NCBI GenBank assembly: GCA_037957365.1
Contig: JARHVA010000021.1
Location: 7,048,501-7,112,500 of the forward strand
Source of the DNA: Torreya grandis
Lineage: Eukaryota > Streptophyta > Pinopsida > Cupressales > Taxaceae
DNA length: 64,000 bases
Reading direction: 5' to 3'
Part shown: positions 1-9,995 of the stretch, one piece after another
How positions within the stretch are numbered: position 1 is the first letter of the stretch
Layout of the letters: each line of letters starts with the position of its first letter
Program-made: the position numbers and the translations under genes
Notes under the pieces: model-generated
What the model was told of the DNA's origin: nothing
What the model saw: only the letters and a program-made list of their open reading frames with translations
Database searches by the model: none

Positions 1-347
1 TCAAATAATATCATGTAAGAAATTGAATATAGGCTGGGGTAGGGAGAGTGGAGGGGTCAAAAAAATGGAGTGCTTGGTTATTTTTTAATGGCATTATTTT
101 TTTAAAAGACACATTTGCTTAAGGAGTGACTCTCACTTTTATTTAGATTGCGTTAGAGAATGGCCATACACCTCCATGTACAAGTGATGTGGGGTTCCAA
201 AAAACATATATAAACATCAAAGGATTTTTTTAAAAAGGGAATGAAGGTTAATATTATAAAATGTGTAGTTTAGTGTGACATCTACCAATGGAATAAGGGG
301 AAGAGTGTTCCTTCGCTAGAATTTCTGCAACCAAATTTGGTCGCAAA

Positions 348-1400
348 ACAAAAGTTTGAATTTGTATTAATGGAATTTATTATGGATCTTCCTATCTCTA
401 AAGGTAAAACTAAAAAAATTGTGGTGTTATATAGATTGAAAAAGTATGCCCATTTCATCTTGACAATAAAGGTAGGGAAAACGGTCTTAAGGTTGTAAAA
501 TTATATTTCCAACAAGTGTTTAAGCTACATACACTCCCTAAATAGATAATCTATGATCAGGATTAGACTTTTCAAAGTCATTTTTGGTAGGAGTTGTTTT
601 GAATACAGGTGTTACATTTAACATGAGTGTTGTATACCATCCTTGAACAAATGGGAAAATAGAGGTGGTGAACAAGTGATTGGAAGGGTATCTAAGAATG
701 AATGTAGTGGATAAGTAGAGGAAGTGGGTATAATAGTTACATTTGGCTGAGTATTGGTACAACACCACGTACCATACAACTTTAAAAAATGTCACCTTTT
801 AGGGATTTGTATGGTTATGAGAAACCAACAACATTATATTGGTTAATTCAGAGGGGAAGGAAAAGGTCCCAACACCAAAGGACATTGTTGAAGAAATTCA
901 AAACATTTTGTAACTATCGAGAGACAATTTGGTAGTGGGAGTCCATAGGATGAAGTAACAAGTGGAAAAACATAGGACAAAGAGGATTTTTGATTTCAGA
1001 GACAATTTTTGTAGGGTTACAACCATATAAATAAAATACATTGAAGGATGTAGGAAAGCATAAGTTACAACCAAAGTATTATGGGCCATACCTAGTAGGT
1101 GAGAATATGGGGGAAGTTACATACACATTGGACATACTGAATAAGGGGATGTCTCACGATGTGTTTCATGTGTCATATTTTAAGAAGAAAATAGGGGTGC
1201 GTGTGGTGTCTCAGTCAAAAATACTAATGAATGATGAAGAATGAAAGTTTGTTCTTAATCCAAAGCGCATAGTTGGGGAGCAATTTAAGAAGCTTTAGAA
1301 CATGACAGTGCACATGTTAAATGTGAATGGGAAGAGGATACCCATGGAGGATTCAATTTTAGAAATAGAGAAGTTTGTATCTAGGCTTCCCAAACTAAAA
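348..1400 (+). pseudogene. Ty3/gypsy integrase remnant
   Basis: Conceptual translation, with frame changes and stops, follows the gypsy integrase from the core to the C-terminal tail. Near 360-460 it reads like the usual 'FVLMEFIMDLPISKG ... LKKYAHFI' start. Near 650-680 it reads TNGKIEVVNK, which contains the third catalytic acidic residue. Near 740-780 it reads EYWYNTTYHTTL. The open segment 1041-1244 gives KLQPKYYGPYLVGE and then SHDVFHVSYFKKK, the 'YYGP..V' and 'HDVFHVS.L+' signatures of the integrase C-terminus. Reverse transcriptase and RNase H would lie before the window. The family assignment is firm. The copy is clearly dead, with several in-frame stops (for example near 541 and 645) and at least one frameshift. 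A chromodomain-like tail may follow around 1310-1400 but is too decayed to assert. Confidence 0.85.
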
Positions 1401-1727
1401 GGGCTCTATAAAATATCTATATTTTTGGAGCAATAAGAGAAGATAAGTTTAAACCAGAAAGAGGGAAAACAATCTTGACACAGTTGAAAATGGAGAAGAT
1501 GAAGACAAGCATGTTCGAAAACATGCCCAAATGAAAAGGAAGTCCTATAAGTTAAAAAGAGAGAGAAGAATAAGAAGTGCTCATTCTCATTCTTGTAATA
1601 TGTCAAGTCATTGTATGTGGTAGGTTGATGAAAGCTTTTATGTGGTAGGTATAGGTCTTGGGTTCCATTCTTCTAATGCAAAATTTTGTACTTTTGGAGT
1701 TTGACTAACTTTGAAGTCAAAATTATT

Positions 1728-1739
1728 CAAAGGGGAGAG
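1728..1739 (+). other. Polypurine tract of the gypsy element
   Basis: The run CAAAGGGGAGAG lies about 480 bp after the integrase remnant and 2 bp before a TG dinucleotide (TGTTTGTACC at 1742). This is the expected layout of a polypurine tract followed by a 3' LTR on the plus strand. Confidence 0.55.
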
Positions 1740-1741
1740 CA

Positions 1742-2880
1742 TGTTTGTACCTAAACAAAACATATATTTATGTGTGTTTGTGGATGCTTTGTTAAAAATA
1801 TTTATATTATATTATATTTTGGTACCTTGAGTTAGTTAAGGGTTAGGATATGAGTTAACCACGAATAAATGGGTGATAGAAACAATCTTGTACTCTATGA
1901 TGGTCACATAAAACTAAAGACCTAAATCTTTAAAAGCTATTTTCCTTAAAATTATTTGGACAATGTTGATGGTATGCAATGTTTTATTATCTCAGATTAT
2001 GTTTACCTTCATAATGCATAATGACTATGATCAAAGGTGCATTTTTTGACAACTTGATTATATGAAGGATGATGTTACAACAATTCAACATCTTTCTATC
2101 TTAAAAGAATACAACGTTGAACACCAATAATATCTATACTACATATTCTCTTAATAATATTTTTAAATTTATCTATATTAATTATATCTCATATTGCACA
2201 ATGATGATTTTGTATTATACATTTTATTTAAGTAGAGCTTGTGACCAAAACTCATCATAAGGTTGGAGAAGGTTTTGTTTCAAGTAATTCCTTCAGGGTA
2301 TATATAATTTTAATAAATGTATTAGTTGTACCATAGTGTATGAGCATTTAGCCCTTATTCATATGTCTACTTCAAGAAAGTTTTGTTTCAAGTAATCCAT
2401 TCCTAACATATTTAAATATAATAGATAAAAAAATCTATATTTTTAGTAAGTGTATTAATTACACCATCATGTAGACCTGAGACACAATCGGTGGTTCAGA
2501 TATTATAGCTACAATTGACCTCATATGCGTTTCTAAAGATTTGAACATGGGTGGGGCTTGAAACAATCAAACCACTTAACAAACTCACCCACATCTCATT
2601 GGAGTTTATTTTATTCTTTTACTATGCAATAAATGATTATAATTTAAAGATATGAAATTAATATAAAGTTGAGACAAAGATTGTATGGAGATGATTTTAT
2701 TTTCAATGTCATTAGTTTATATCTAGAGAAATATTTAAGAGAATGAATGAGTCATTTTTGATAATATTAAATATTAAAATTGTATATGTCACTAAATATA
2801 AAATAAGGATGAATTTCAAAATAATTTTTTAAAAATTATATATTTATTTTTTACTATTTTCAATTTCAGATTAAGATAAA
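1742..2880 (+). mobile_element. Probable 3' LTR of the gypsy element, right end not resolved
   Basis: The stretch begins with TG directly after a polypurine tract and contains no coding signal. The partner LTR lies outside the window, so neither its length nor its right end can be fixed. The right limit given is only where base composition changes to the richer-GC repeat region. It contains a diverged internal duplication at 2263-2470. Confidence 0.35.
2263..2470. repeat. Diverged tandem duplication, ~110 bp unit
   Basis: Two copies share GTTTTGTTTCAAGTAAT near 2272 and 2380, and a second shared block reading TTAGTTGTACCAT / TTAATTACACCAT near 2328 and 2454. The copies differ by many substitutions. 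Confidence 0.5.
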
Positions 2881-3080
2881 TCCCACATTTGACTAGTGTG
2901 GGTATCAACCGGGACACATCAGGGAGTCTGGGTCTCCCCTAGTTGGAAATAGCTTATCAGGGTTTTCAAAAATATCCCCAACAAAAGTGCCCACAAGCGA
3001 ACTAGGTTTCCTCTTGGCCGGAAACTGACTAGGAGTACAATGAGAATCCAGTCGAAAGAAGAAACCAATGATTTTGATTG

Positions 3081-3900
3081 GATCGGGAACCAACAGAGGA
3101 AGAGCAAATATTGCATTTGACTAGTGCGACAATGAGCTAATTTTGGCTGGACTAGAAACCATCTTGGTCTTTAATGAGGCCTAGGTCTCAAGATGCCCTC
3201 TGGGTCCCCAGGTGACCAACAATACGATTTTTATTGGATAGAGAACCAACATGGACACAAGAGGAGGTCCATATCTCCATTCTAGAGCCAACTGCAAAGA
3301 AAGAGCCCTTGTAAAGTCTCCAATAGGACCCAACAAAATAATAACAACCATCAATTTTAAATGGGTCGATAACCATCTTGGAATGAAGAAGCACTAGGCC
3401 TAGGTCTCTAAAGGATGCCACCAGGGTCCCCAGGGGATCGGTGAAATGATTTTTACTAGATCAAGAACTAGCCTGGACACAAAACGAGGTCTAGGTCTCC
3501 ACTCTAGAACCAAATGTAGAAAAAGAGACCTTGCAAAGTCCCCAATAAGACCCAACATTAGAATAACAACCATCTATTTTAAATGGGCTAAGAACCATCA
3601 TGGACAAAAAAAACATGAGGCCCAGGGCTCTAAAAGACCTTTTATGATCCCCCAACGACTTCATTTTAACTAGATCAAGAACCAACCTGGACATAGAATG
3701 AGGTTTAAGTCTCCAAAAAACACCTAGTTTTAAATGTACCATTATCCATTCTGGGCTTGAAAGAGAGTGAGGCCCAAAGCTTTAAAAAACCTTTATGATC
3801 CCTCGGGGGACCCAACTTTCCAGTAACAAACCATTTTGACTAGATCAGGGACTAGCCTGGGCACAACCAAAAGTCGAAGTTTCCAAAAATGACAACTAGA
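3081..3900. repeat. Degenerate tandem repeat, unit about 215-222 bp
   Basis: A recurring phrase of the type GATCAAGAACCAGCCTGGAC begins near 3081, 3237, 3459, 3673 and 3843. The two best copies are spaced 222 and 214 bp apart; the outer copies are shortened. Each full unit also carries a 'GAGGTC.A.GTCTCCA.TCTAGA' block, a 'CCAATA.GACCCAAC' block, and 'AACAACCATC..TTTTAAATGGG'. Composition is clearly richer in G+C than the flanks. Short open frames on both strands come from the repeat and show no protein family, so I read this as non-coding repeat DNA. Confidence 0.7.
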
Positions 3901-4086
3901 GTAAAAAACATTCTAGGTACACTATATGATCCAGCGCGAAAAAAGCACCGAAAAAAGTAAAGTAAGACCCAACAAGCCACGAGAGTTTAGAACAGGTCCT
4001 CAACACAAGGCAGGCTGGTATCAAGGGTATGATCCAGGCCCGCAAACCCCTCTCTAGAGAATAATTCTAAAAACGTACAGCAAGTT

Positions 4087-4097
4087 CCCCCCCCCCC
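4087..4097. repeat. Poly-C homopolymer (11 C)
   Basis: Eleven consecutive C between CAAGTT and AAAGG. This is rare in such AT-rich DNA and is a likely site of sequencing or slippage length error. Confidence 0.9.
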
Positions 4098-4199
4098 AAA
4101 GGAGATCAATGCTATGGCAGCAACAAAAACTTGCACAAATCTTTTTCCATTTCCAAATTCCGGCAAACAAAGTTAGGAGTTAAACATAGTCCTTCCTTC

Positions 4200-5090
4200 C
4201 TCAAATAAGATTTGAAGCCAAGAAATTCCAAATCACTCAAGGACTTTCTATTTCTAACGCAACAACCCTTAAACAAACTTAAATTTCCTTACCACCCGAC
4301 CATAAATAAAATTTGTTATGCAAACAGGAGCCGAATCTACGTCAAACAGGGCACATGCACGACAGAAACTCTTACCCGCTACCCCAAACCTTCCGTTCAG
4401 ATTTCTGGCGCTCTTGGTCAAAACATAGCTTCCCAAGGCTGGTTATGGCCGTTGAAACTACCCCAGCTCTGCGAGTTCTTTAAGATGCCACCATCAAGAA
4501 CCCAACGATTATGAGCCCCAAGCACCCAATTCCTCTTCCAGCTGAAGATAAGCGAGATATGACCAGATCTGGTCCTCCATTGAAGAAACAGAGCACATCC
4601 CTTCCAGGGACAACACCACCAAGTGGAAACAACCATCCATATAACAGGTTTGGGGAAAGTTACAACCATGGCCATCATGGACAGGCCGTTATCCCGTGAA
4701 ATACTCAGGCCTGCTCTTGACAGAGTAACCGTCCCTTCAGCAAACATGCGCAAGCCTTCCCACGCCAACCCAACTGCTACTTGACCCATTCGGTAGATCC
4801 AAGAAGGCTGAGAAAGCAGCCAACGCCATTAAAATGGTAGGGGAAGAGCACGAGAGCATATGAGTCTTTGTTGCCTTGCATTGCTGGCAATAAACGACTT
4901 CCACACAACTTCAATCCGAGCCCAAGTTTCACCCTTCTCATCCGGATCTGGTTCCTCACTTCCCTGGCCTTTCTGGTGTTATTTTTTGATTTGGAGGATT
5001 TTTTATAGATTCATGGGAAGCAATGCCACTTCAAAAGTCAACTACTATACCAATAGTAAAAGAGACTCAAAGACGAAATCTCATGGGTAA
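4200..5090. other. Richer-GC, exon-like block of unknown origin
   Basis: This ~900 bp block has higher G+C than the DNA on its right and overlapping open frames on both strands. The longest is 123 codons on the minus strand (4418-4789). A 62-codon plus-strand frame at 4511-4699 is rich in Pro, His and Asn (for example PPSGNNHPYNRFGESYNHG). I recognise no domain in any frame. It could be an exon or processed fragment of a host gene, part of an unidentified transposable element, or chance open frames in GC-rich repeat DNA. No start, splice or polyadenylation signals support a current gene. Confidence 0.3.
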
Positions 5091-5571
5091 AGCCCACCTT
5101 CCTTACCATTTAGTAACCACCACAAGGATTATTATTTTCTATTTTTACTAATTTTAACATGTAAAATATAAATCTCATACATACATTTAGTTTTCTCAAC
5201 CATAATATAATTTATCTATTGATTTTAATATTTATTTATACAAGGCCAATAATAAATAAAATAATTAACTTCAAATTTTTAAATTTAAAATTATAAAAAT
5301 GCTTGTATTAATGTTAATTTGTAATATTTTTTTAATTTTTAATTATAAATTATAATTATTTTAAACATAAATGATAAAAAAAAAATTAACATCATAAATT
5401 AGAGAACATAGGTTTTATTATATTATACAAGGTCACTAAAAAATTTAAATCATTTTCTTATTATATTAATATTTCACAAATTTTATCAAATTAAAGAACA
5501 TAAATTTTATTGAATAATTTATACCATTTTCTTATCATATTATAAAGTATGCTAGTATGTATAAAAATATT

Positions 5572-5573
<2 letters not shown>

Positions 5574-5611
<38 letters not shown>
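5574..5611. repeat. (AT)n microsatellite
   Basis: Perfect alternating AT run of about 38 bp inside a very AT-rich stretch (5100-5640) in which I see no gene. Confidence 0.95.
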
Positions 5612-5614
<3 letters not shown>

Positions 5615-6001
5615 TTAATTTTAAAAATCCTGGTAAAATTTTTAACATGACCGGCGGCACTGGCTGGACACGTTTAACACCATTACCACGGGGCAGGGGG
5701 AGACTAGAACATGAAACCAATAGAGCTGCAACGAAAATACTTAGTCAACCAGGATAGGGCCCCCGCCCAAAATACTCAATACTTTTTAATTCATAAAACA
5801 ATTCAAATTTATAGAAATATTAATAATTGGGGATATAATTTATAAAAATGATGAAAATAATTAGAAATGTACAATTAATTTTTATTTCTTTTTTCCTACA
5901 GTAATCTCATAGTATGAGACACATTAAATTTATAAAAATGAGATAAAAGTTTATGGAAATTCACATCATGACAAAGATGAAAGAGAATAATATAAAATCA
6001 A

Positions 6002-6005
<4 letters not shown>

Positions 6006-6077
<72 letters not shown>
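6006..6077. repeat. (TA)n microsatellite, first copy
   Basis: About 72 bp of perfect TA dinucleotide repeat, immediately followed by the first copy of an 85 bp unit. Confidence 0.95.
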
Positions 6078-6079
<2 letters not shown>

Positions 6080-6159
6080 CTTGAGTTAAAAGTCAAGCAT
6101 TGAAGGGTATCCATGGTTCCGTGGCACAATCCCAATTTCATCTCTTTTAGTGTGTCACG

Positions 6160-6248
<89 letters not shown>

Positions 6249-6330
6249 CTTGAGTTAAAAGTCAAGCATTGAGGGGTATCCATGGTTCCGTGGCACAATC
6301 CCAATTTCATCTCTTTTAGTGTGTCACGTT
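6077..6330. repeat. Duplicated 85 bp unit separated by (TA)n
   Basis: 6077-6160 and 6246-6330 are the same sequence, from AATCTTGAGTTAAAAG to GTGTGTCACGTT, with a single visible difference (TGAAGGGT versus TGAGGGGT). Each copy is preceded by a long TA tract, so the duplicated module is '(TA)n plus unit'. The near identity implies a recent duplication. Confidence 0.9.
6160..6246. repeat. (TA)n microsatellite, second copy
   Basis: About 87 bp of perfect TA repeat between two nearly identical 85 bp units (6077-6160 and 6246-6330). Confidence 0.95.
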
Positions 6331-6405
6331 ATATTAGCAGTAAGAAAATTGATTCTTGGTGGGTTCTTTGTGAGTCAAACAACTTTACCAATTGAACTAA
6401 CATTT
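6246..6405 (-). mobile_element. SINE-like tRNA-derived element (tentative)
   Basis: Read on the minus strand from about 6405, the sequence starts TTAGTTCAATTGGTAAAG, which resembles the box A region of tRNA-derived plant SINEs. About 40 bp later comes CACCAAGAATCAATTTTC, a weak relative of box B. The body then runs into the 85 bp unit and ends in the TA tract, which would be its simple-sequence tail. No target duplication was identified. It could also be a chance resemblance. Confidence 0.4.
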
Positions 6406-6806
6406 GTGCTATACACTAAACAAAAATTAAAAGATGTAAGCTGTTTTTAATAGTGATGAAGAGAATGTTGATTTGTTGCACAAAACTAATATTAAAATTG
6501 AAACAAGGGAACATATTTTTTGTATTAGGAGAGATAATGTAGACATTTTTTCCACAACAGAAAGGTAGATAATATAAGTATATTATAAAAAATAAAATTT
6601 TAAACATATTTTGAGTATTCATAATGATGATGTTAATTTTTTTTCACACAATGTTAATAGATAATTTTATCAAAATCATAAAAATTGAAATAAGGAAAAT
6701 AAATTTTTGCAGTGACAATGATAATATTGATATATTTTTTATAAAATATAGTATACAATTAATCAAGTAGTATTAGAGATTTTGTGTTTTCAAAATATGT
6801 AAAATC

Positions 6807-6882
<76 letters not shown>

Positions 6883-7640
6883 ATTATTATTATTATTTCT
6901 GATTTTTTATCAAGAGAAAAGGAGCCGTCCTCTTTTTTTCAATAAAAAATGAAAGAAGATGATTTGAAATGTAGAAAAAAAGATAATACTATTATTTTAA
7001 AAACTTTAATATATAATAATGGAATAATAATTAAAATTTTTACTATCATAATAACAAAAATTTAAAAAATAATAATAAAATTAAACTCTTAAAACTAATA
7101 ATAATAGTTGTGCATGATTTTTAGATAATAAAGTGGGGTAAATAAATACTATAGCTAAGATTTTGTGTTAAGTGGGGTTGTTTGATCAATATTCTTCTTC
7201 CTTAAATTTGAATAAACTCTATATTTATTATTTAAAAGTATATATTTAAATTTTTTTATTTTTAAAATTATAAAGAAGAATAACAAAATAAATACAATAT
7301 CTTTAAAAATATATTGAGGTTCATATGAATTAAAAGGTTTCAGTTTTGTTGATTTTTATGGCTGCTATATGTATGGCCCTATCACTGTTTCTCTTTTGAT
7401 TAGATATATTTTTTGAACATACTGAAAGAAGCAAATCAGGTATAAAGACATTTTTTGACAAAAGAAATACTCATAATTCTTTGAGTCTACCTAAATGTAA
7501 CATCTAATTAAAAAATGTTTTCTATAAAACAAAATTAAAAAAAAAAAAAAATCTACAAGACTATCACTACTATAATATATTTTAAGTTTATAAATTTTTT
7601 TTGGATTATAGAAGTTCAAAATTACTTAAAATAATTGAGA
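6331..7640. other. AT-rich intergenic stretch
   Basis: Apart from the SINE-like head and the trinucleotide repeat, this is A/T-dominated sequence with homopolymer runs and no open frame showing a recognisable family. Short frames such as 6416-6622 on the minus strand look like chance openings. Confidence 0.6.
6809..6897. repeat. (ATT)n trinucleotide microsatellite
   Basis: About 88 bp of near-perfect ATT repeat with one interruption near 6881. Confidence 0.95.
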
Positions 7641-7644
7641 ATAT

Positions 7645-8372
7645 CACTACATTTTAAAAAGTTAATAATAAATAAAAAATAGCTGTTGATTTTAAACAAA
7701 AATGGTAGTTGAATAATTAGTAAAATTTGAATCAGAACATAGTGCTGGGCTTTAAAACTTCTGGACTGATAATAACTTTTTTGACTTTCTATTTATAACC
7801 TTTTTAAAATCTCAGATAAAAATGACAGTAGAATAAAAAGTAAAATTTAAATCAAAATAGAAAGCTGATCTTTGAAACTTCTGAACTGATAATAATTTTT
7901 TTAATTATAAAAACTAAAAATTTACAATATTACTGATATCTTTTTATTGTAAATTATAAATTTATATAAAATATTAATAATTTTTCTCAACAACATATAG
8001 TTAATTAAAATTTGAAAAATCATTAAACTATTTACAACATATTGCATAGGACCCTACTCCAGAATCCCATGAAAGCTGTGCCTTATTATACTTTATAATA
8101 ATGTGCAGAATCCCATTAAAGCTGTGCATGCCATGATAATCAGCAGCACGTAAGATTATATTTTTAAAATACAAAACAAATAACTGAGACTATCACCACT
8201 TTAAATAAACTCAATAACAAATAAAGAATAGCAAAGTCAATAATAAATAGAGAATAGCAGTTGATTTTAGACAAGAATGGCAGTTGAGTAAAGAATAAAA
8301 TTTGAATCAGAGCAGAGAGCTGGGCATTAAAGCTTCTGGACTGATAACAATGTTTCTGGCCTTCAATTTGTA
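7645..8372. repeat. Three diverged copies of an upstream repeat near the MYB gene
   Basis: Copies lie at about 7645-7800, 7812-7905 (shorter) and 8191-8372. They share ATAGCTGTTGATTTT / ATAGCAGTTGATTTT (first and third copies), AAAATTTGAATCAGA and CTTCTGGACTGATAA. Between them are two copies of AATCCCATGAAAGCTGTG / AATCCCATTAAAGCTGTG near 8064 and 8110. The short minus-strand frame over the third copy shows no protein family. The array ends about 80 bp before the proposed TATA box of the MYB gene. Confidence 0.75.
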
Positions 8373-8453
8373 GCACTTGTGTTTATATAAACAATGACAA
8401 ATATTTTGGAGTTAAAATGAGTGATTGAGCTCGTTTAATATCATTTGCATGCC

Positions 8454-8461
8454 TTTATAAA
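8454..8461 (+). promoter_or_regulatory. Candidate TATA box of the MYB gene
   Basis: TTTATAAA lies about 260 bp before the proposed MYB start codon. The implied leader would start near 8490 and carry at least one upstream ATG (8527). The call rests only on sequence and position. Confidence 0.4.
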
Positions 8462-8719
8462 GGTTTAACAGGGAAAATGAATTTGCAGCCACAATTCAAC
8501 TGAACTAATCTAGTCATCCATTAAAATGTATTGGAAAAAATTATAGTAAGTGCAAGTGGAGCTTCCACTGCTATATATTTGTGGATGTCATGTATTGTTT
8601 TTGAGCAATTAAAAGAGTCCGTCTTCTTTAGTGCCCTGCAAGAAAACATTGTAATTGTATTGCTTCGTTTCATAGACAGGTAGAGGGTACTGACAAATTT
8701 TTTCACTCGTTCAAAAAAA

Positions 8720-9455
8720 ATGAATCGATCTCCATGTGCAAAAATTGGTTTGCTCAAAGGGCCATGGACTGTCACAGAGGACATTCTGCTCACCAAATAC
8801 ACTGAATACAATGGTCAAGGTGACTGGAGAAATCTCCCACAGAGAGCAGGTATTTTCTTGCTTTTATGTTTCATGGAATTTATACACAACTTTATTGTAA
8901 GTGAATCTCAGTTGTATAAAACGGATGAATCGGATTTTTCTTTTGTTGGCCTTAATTGTATTAAACTTGGGGATTGAAGTTGACCTGAAAATTTTGAGCA
9001 TTTTTGTTGCCATTATTGTTATTGTTATGATATACAGGTCCGAGGCGGTGTGGGAAGAGTTGCAGGTTGCGATGGCTGAACTACTTGAGACCCACTATTA
9101 AACGAGGAAACATCGGTCCTGATGAAGAAGATCTCATTATTCGTCTCCATTACCTTCGTAGAAATCGGTATCAAATATAATTTATACATACAGTGATTAT
9201 CATGATCATCCTCGCACTGATTACTATTATTATTGATTGAAATGGTGGATATAGATTAATGAAGTATTGTTATGCCTGTGCAGGTGGTCATTGATAGCAG
9301 GGCGATTGCCAGGAAGAACAGATAATGAAATAAAGAACTACTGGAACATTCGTCTTAGTAAGAAGATGAGAATGGCAGGCATCGATCCCCACATTCACAA
9401 ACCTCTTGTTCCACACCATTATAATAATATTAATTCTACTGTCCAAGATATCTAA
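8720..9455 (+). CDS. R2R3-MYB transcription factor, truncated product
   Basis: Three exons can be joined at GT-AG sites: 8720-8849, 9038-9167 and 9284-9455. The positions are the conserved intron sites of plant R2R3-MYB genes, inside the Gly codon before [11 protein letters not shown] and inside the Arg codon before [11 protein letters not shown]. The spliced frame is 143 residues. R2 carries the tryptophans of GPWT, GDWRNLP and CRLRW, and R3 ends in NEIKNYWN. The motif D-L-x2-R-x3-L-x6-L-x3-R, the known bHLH-contact signature, is complete in R3, so the family is one that pairs with bHLH partners, often in flavonoid regulation; that role is inference. Oddities: the usual GRSPCC start reads N-R-S-P-C-A, and a Pro (GPRRCGKSC) replaces the usual Leu before the RCGKSC motif. 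The frame stops just after the DNA-binding domain. Confidence 0.85.
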
Positions 9456-9995
9456 GCTGCACATTTGCATCAAAACATCAATTAAGAAATCATAACTGAT
9501 AGTCCATCCACCAAGGCAGTTAATGCAGGCAGGGAAGCATTACCATCATCCAGTTGCAATGCTGAGAGAATTAGTGCAATTCAGGTTGCAACGGTAATTC
9601 ATCTCCCAGTAGCAACTAGGTACATATCATTTCCGCCTGATCCTTATGACAACGACACCAGTGCTACCATGGGCTATATTTTTGAGGAACCAACTGCTGT
9701 AAATCATAATATGAAGGAGGACACATCATTTTCGAAAACTTCTAGTGCAGGTCTTAAGGAGAGCTCCTTCAAAACTGCGGGTGATGAATACCACCATGAT
9801 ATAATTAATTCGATGCAGCAATGCTACAATGATAGTGAAGAATATAACGGTTTTAATAGTGTGGAGCTACAGAATGTTTTTCAAGAATACTCAGGACTGT
9901 TAGAACGTGATCGCTGCCATGATTTTGCGAGTAGAAAAGTGCAATTGGGTGATTGTGCAGTTCGAGGACAGGGTGACGACGTATTGGAAGGGTAG
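9456..9995 (+). pseudogene. C-terminal exon of the MYB gene, behind two in-frame stops
   Basis: The third exon's reading frame continues beyond the TAA at 9453-9455. It meets a second TAA near 9483-9485 and is then open for about 170 codons to the TAG at 9993. The content is typical of an acidic, serine-rich MYB activation region (for example EEPTAVNHNMKED, SSAGLKESSFKTAGD, NDSEEYNGFNSVELQNVF). Without the two TAA codons the protein would be about 323 residues, a normal length for the family. Both stops could have arisen from CAA glutamine codons by single C-to-T changes. Either the gene is a young pseudogene, or a DNA-binding-only product is made. Confidence 0.75.

Noticed and set aside
4418..4789. 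123-codon minus-strand frame proposed as a gene
   Set aside because: Trp- and Gly-rich with no recognisable domain; plus-strand frames overlap it. Kept only as an unidentified exon-like block.
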